DNA of 53,761 bases from Candidatus Paralachnospira avium (GTDB taxonomy: Bacteria > Bacillota > Clostridia > Lachnospirales > Lachnospiraceae). The notes beneath the pieces are model-generated. The model saw nothing but the letters and a program-made list of their open reading frames with translations, ran no database searches and was not told the DNA's origin. The DNA is taken from contig CAJFUL010000013.1 of the NCBI GenBank assembly GCA_904420245.1, positions 1 through 53,761 on the forward strand. The letters are read 5' to 3'. Positions 50,052-53,761 of this stretch are shown here, in pieces (position 1 is the first letter of the stretch; every line of letters begins with the position of its first letter). The position numbers were made by a program, and so were the translations under genes.

Positions 50052-53000
50052 CTACCTGCTTTTCTTCCTCTCATAGCCAAAGGCTGCCGCGAGGGCCAGG
50101 AGAGAGCCTCCCAGCAGGATCCACAGAAATACAGGCTCTGCCTTGTCCCCGGTTTCGGGCGCGGTCCCGGCCGCCGTATTTCCGCTTCCGCCGTTTCCTC
50201 CTGTATTCCCGCTGTTATCTCCTGTATGGCCTCCGGTATTTCCGTTGTCTTCCCCGGTGTTTCCATTATCTTCTCCGGTATTTCCGTTATTTCCCCCGGT
50301 ATTGCCGCCATTTCCGCCGTCTCCGTTATTGTCTCCGGCATCTCCGTTTCCATTTCCGCCGTCCTGTGTTTTTTCTTCCAGTCCGTTGATGGCCTCCCGG
50401 AGAGCCTGGGCCGCGCTGTCGATCTCTGCCTGGGAAGCATCCTGCCCAAGCGCCTTCGCCGCCTCAAGAGCCGTCCGGAACGCTTCTGCCGATTCTTCCG
50501 TATACTTGTCCAGATCCGTATAGGAGGCAGCCTCTTCCAGGACCTCTTCCAGCTTGCTGCGGTCTGTCGAGACGCGGAAGCTCATGGTCTCTGTCTTCGT
50601 CTCATTTCCGGCCTCATCGCTCAGGACCGCGAACCATGTATAGCTCTGCTCCGGGATCAGACCATCCCACTGGACCGATACTTCGCCCGGGCCGGTGAGG
50701 ACCTGGGTCTCGCCGATCTGAGAGGATGTGTCCGCCGTCATCTTCAGAGAAGAAGTGGCCAGAGTCCTGGTGGTGGAAGCTCCCAGCTCCGTATGGATCA
50801 CAAACTCGTCCTTATTGGTCTGATAGAGCCCATCCTTCTCTTCCTGCTGATCGGTGAAATACTCGGTACTGTCTTCATAAGGCGAATATGTGTTGACATA
50901 GATCAAGTCATTTTCCACGTCAAATTTCAGCATCCTCATGTATCCCAGTCCTCCCTGGGCGAGGCTCTGGTAATCTGCCAGGATCGAATATACCGGCCGG
51001 CCGTCGAAATACTCCAGATTGGTATTGGCCCCATGATTGTGCCCGCAGAGGATCAGGCGGATATTGTCATTGGCCGCCACCAGCTCATCATGGAGCATCT
51101 GGACGTCTGAATACCGGGAACCCAGCTCCACATCCCCTGACACCGTCAGATAATCATGGACCATCAGGATCCCGAAATAGTCCGGATACGTTTCCAGCAC
51201 CGTATTGGCCCACTCGATGTCATCCTGGCCCCATCTCATGCCCATGGCCAGGATCAGCACCTTCATGCCGCTTTCTTCCATCAGATAGTAATAGTTGTCT
51301 CCATAAGTTCCTCCCCAATAGGGATTGTTTTCCTGGAGCCTGGAAGCCGGGAAGAACTCATGATAGTTGGCATTGTCCTCGGCGCTGCTGCCCTGCTGGT
51401 CATGGTTTCCGGTGACCACCGCGTAGGGGATCCCGGCTTCCTCCACCATTTGATAGGCGGCGTCGATCCGTTCCCACTGCGCCCGCTCGCCGGCCACGTT
51501 GACCAGATCTCCGGTATGGAGGAACATCGCAGACTTCAGCTGGTCAAAATTGTCGATCACCCATTGGAACTGCTGCGTCATCAGAGGCGTATAAGAAGGC
51601 GTCTCCGAATAGAATTGGGTATCGCTGGTCCACATCAGATTAAAATCATACTCTTCCGGAGAAGCGATATAGCTGTCTCTGCCGGAGAGCGCTTCGTTCA
51701 TCCCTCTCCACACCAGCAGAGAGATCTGTCCATCCTTCACCACATTGGAATTTTCAATCTCCGCCTCGATGGAAAAGCTTCCGTCACCGCTTCCGCTGCC
51801 GGCCTGCCTCCATCCGGAAGAAGCATAGTCATACACATAGAGCGTCACCTCCCGCTCCGCGGTACCGTTCCAGGTGAAACGGAAGCTCTGGGCCGCCTGC
51901 TGTTCTTCCGTCAAGGTGATCCTGTAGATCTGATAAGGCGTCTGGTCCTCTCCCTCCGTCACAGGGGACAGACCGTCTGCCTCTGTACCGCCGTCCGGCT
52001 GTACGGCAGTGGGGAGGCTGGCCTCTGTGGTCCCCTCCAGCACTACGGTGTTTTCTTCCGTCAGGGTAATGGTGTCCTGCTCATAAAAACGGACATAAGT
52101 GGTCTCCTCATCCGCCTGGCTGATCTTCGCCGAAAGGGTGGCCGGTCCGAACGCCTGGACTCCGTCCACAGAAGAGTCCTCAAGCTCCGGCTGCGCGGGC
52201 GCCGCCGTATCCTGGACCTGAGCCGTAACGGTTACGCTCCTGGTATCAGAAGGATCCGCCGTACTCCTGGCTGTGAACTCTATGGTCTGGCTGCCCACCT
52301 CGTAGAGCGGGACTGAGATCTCATAGTTGCCCGCCGGCACTGTACCGGCAGCCACAGCTTCTCCTCCTCCCACCGAGTAGGAAAGGACAGCTTCCTCACT
52401 GACATAGCCAGAATATACCACGTTTCCGGCCTCCACCCAGCGCCGTCGGCAGGAGCCGAGACTGTGAAGACGATCTTCCCGTCCTTGGTTTCCGCCGGAT
52501 TTACCGTCACCGCATCTCCGAAATAATTGGAGTAGCGGAAAGCTTCCAGCTCCGCGCCTGTACTCTGTCCGGAAATCTGCAGCTCATCATAGAGGCCGCT
52601 GAATCCATTGAGCAGTTCCGCGTCCGAATAAGCTCCCAGCACAAAATCCGTGGCAGGAGAAGCCAGTACGCTCCCCGCCTCCGCTTCCGTACTCTGGGCC
52701 AGCGCGCCGTCCAGATAAATGTCCAGCTTCGCCCCGTCATAGGACAAAGTCAGCAGATGGCTTCCCTGGGAAAAGGGCGCGCTCACTTCAAAGCTCTTTT
52801 TGGAGCTGTTGTACATGCGGCCGATGAATTTTCCGCTTCCTCCGTTGATCCCCAGAAAATACGCGTCTCCGTCCTTTACGCCGCCGTTTTTATCTCTTCC
52901 GGCAAGCCCTACCCAGGAGCCGGGAGCATCGGAGTTGATCACCGCGCTGATGGTAAATTCCGCTTCACCCGACAGCAGCGCGCCGTATGTGATCTTCTGG

Positions 53001-53536
53001 CTGCCGTTGAAGACCGCAGCGCCTCCCATCTGGTCCTCTCCCTTCGAAAGAGTTCCCGTAACGGTTCCGGAGGCCCTTCCCGTGGAATCCTGGCTGAAAT
53101 CCAGATCCGCGAAGTGCTCTACCAACGCATAGCTTGCATCCCAGACCTGCCGGCCCCCATCCTGATCGGCCTCTCCGTTATAATATCCCCAGATGACCGT
53201 GTCCGCGCCGGCTGCCAGAGAGGGAACTTTGACCCACACAGTACCTGTCCCGGCAGGATCCCAGCTTTCCACCTCATAAGCCAGCTCATCGGTTCCTTCC
53301 TCTGTATAGAAGGACATGGAATCCTGGGACGATATCTGAGAAGCATCCACCTCCACCAGGACCGGAACCTCCGTCAGCTCAGTCTCTGCCTCATTATGGA
53401 TGGAAATACTCTGCCGCATATCCGCGGCCTCCTCTTTCCAGTTATCTTTTCCTGCCGCGGCCGCCGGAAAAAACGGCAGACAGGAAAACAGCATGCAGGC
53501 GGCCGTCAGGCCGCCCAAAAACCTTTTGCCTTTCAT
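50052..53536 (-). pseudogene. Cell-wall metallophosphoesterase with LamG-like domain, single frameshift
   Basis: Two minus-strand frames form one protein of about 1161 residues: signal peptide (to about residue 28, PAAAAG), a DUF2341-like domain (EVPVLVEVDASQI), a LamG-like domain (FTISAVINSDAPGSWVGLAG), an Ig-like domain, a calcineurin-type phosphoesterase (FLHTGDLVN, VVTGNHDQQG, LCGHNHGANT), an Ig-like segment, a FIVAR-like helix (KYTEESAEAFRTALEAAK), Gly/Asn repeats and a sortase signal APETG (50148-50162) with membrane helix and ERKKSR tail. The frame breaks near 52436: one extra G in the minus-strand GGG (52436-52438) restores it. Real mutation or read error cannot be told apart here. 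Confidence 0.8.
50163..50355 (-). repeat. Gly/Asn-rich spacer repeats before the sortase signal
   Basis: Tandem degenerate units of the type NTGEDNG and GGNTGG encode a flexible wall-spanning spacer. The DNA is a low-complexity run prone to length change. Confidence 0.7.
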
Positions 53537-53636
53537 AAATTGGCTCTCTCCTTTTTCTTCTCGTTTTCTTCCTGATTATACACAAGGTTTTTAAGGTTTC
53601 CATGATGCTTTCCTGTATCTTCTGTAAAATCCATGC

Positions 53637-53670
53637 AAAAGGAGAGGCATATCCCAAGATATGCCTCTCC
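53637..53670 (-). terminator. Terminator of the right-edge gene
   Basis: A 12-bp stem (53641-53652 with 53659-53670), a 6-base loop and TTTT on the minus strand, 37 bases after the stop of the gene entering from the right edge. Confidence 0.82.
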
Positions 53671-53706
53671 CAACATTTCCGCTTATTCTGTTATGTAGCT
53701 GTCTGA

Positions 53707-53761
53707 TTATTTCAGATACTCGTCTACGTTCTCAGAAGTTACCAGAACGAAGTCTACCATG
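53707..53761 (-). CDS. C-terminal tail of a probable sugar ABC substrate-binding protein
   Basis: Only the last 17 codons are in the window, reading MVDFVLVTSENVDEYLK before the stop at 53707-53709. The pattern (L)VTxENVDEYLK is typical of the end of RbsB-type periplasmic-binding proteins. If correct, a sugar transporter lies just to the right, close to the sugar cluster, though on the opposite strand. Too short for certainty. Confidence 0.5.
   Translation of the reverse strand, partial: MVDFVLVTSENVDEYLK

Noticed and set aside
50143-50523. Plus-strand Pro/Phe/Ser-rich frame opposite the Gly/Asn repeats
   Set aside because: Its repetitive composition mirrors the low-complexity coding repeat on the other strand.
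1-53761. CRISPR arrays, tRNA or rRNA genes
   Set aside because: No regularly spaced repeats, cloverleaf-like segments or rRNA cores were noticed on reading; a dedicated search was not possible.

Overview
The window looks like a chromosomal segment of an anaerobic, endospore-forming, low-branching Firmicute, most likely a gut member of the Lachnospiraceae (Clostridium cluster XIVa). The evidence is the sporulation genes (spoIIAA-spoIIAB-sigF and a spoVA set), a SCIFF peptide with its radical-SAM maturase, GatCAB, a T-box leader on valS, a lysine riboswitch, strong Shine-Dalgarno sites and Gram-positive surface anchoring. Gene density is high and third codon positions are G+C-rich. Assignment is from gene content only; no rRNA gene is present.

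Left part (1-9.1 kb), mostly minus strand: the end of an aldose-epimerase-like (DUF4432) gene; a purine operon purF-purB-purA ending in a HAD phosphatase; a small lipoprotein; dapA-dapB under a lysine riboswitch with its own consensus promoter; a CobO-like P-loop protein; and a double-OB SSB-like protein. At 9.2-14.4 kb, plus strand: a GT2 polyprenyl-phosphate glycosyltransferase, a large YfhO membrane protein and argH, translationally coupled. From 14.4 to 24.4 kb, minus strand: xylB, a DUF1848 protein, spoVAD, degV, spoVAC-AB-AA with a small membrane protein, then sigF-spoIIAB-spoIIAA, and a zinc-ribbon/TPR membrane protein preceded by a 50-residue reading frame. The spoVA set is split by degV, and both halves carry a match to a forespore sigma-G promoter with an exact 18-base spacer.

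Middle (24.5-36.6 kb), minus strand: folC and valS behind a T-box; two ABC transporter pairs, one controlled by a YtrA-type GntR regulator with a long palindromic operator; a decayed IS1182-family element; and a DUF1576 membrane protein controlled by a ZTP (pfl) riboswitch. The IS has inserted into the terminator of the DUF1576 gene and duplicated its whole stem-loop.

Right part (36.5-53.8 kb): scfA-scfB-tgt-yajC (SCIFF peptide, maturase, queuosine, secretion) on minus; a small TIGR04086-like membrane protein on plus; gatC-gatA-gatB-CmpB-like on minus; an acidic membrane protein; and a plus-strand four-gene sugar cluster (cupin isomerase-like, ketose 3-epimerase, RpiB-like isomerase, DhaK-DhaL kinase) that could convert an unusual ketose, for example erythrulose, to a central sugar phosphate. 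A frameshifted cell-wall metallophosphoesterase and the tail of a probable sugar-binding protein close the window.

The most unusual non-coding signals are a 101-base structured repeat found in the leaders of both valS and gatCAB, the ZTP switch on a DUF1576 gene, and the IS-split terminator.
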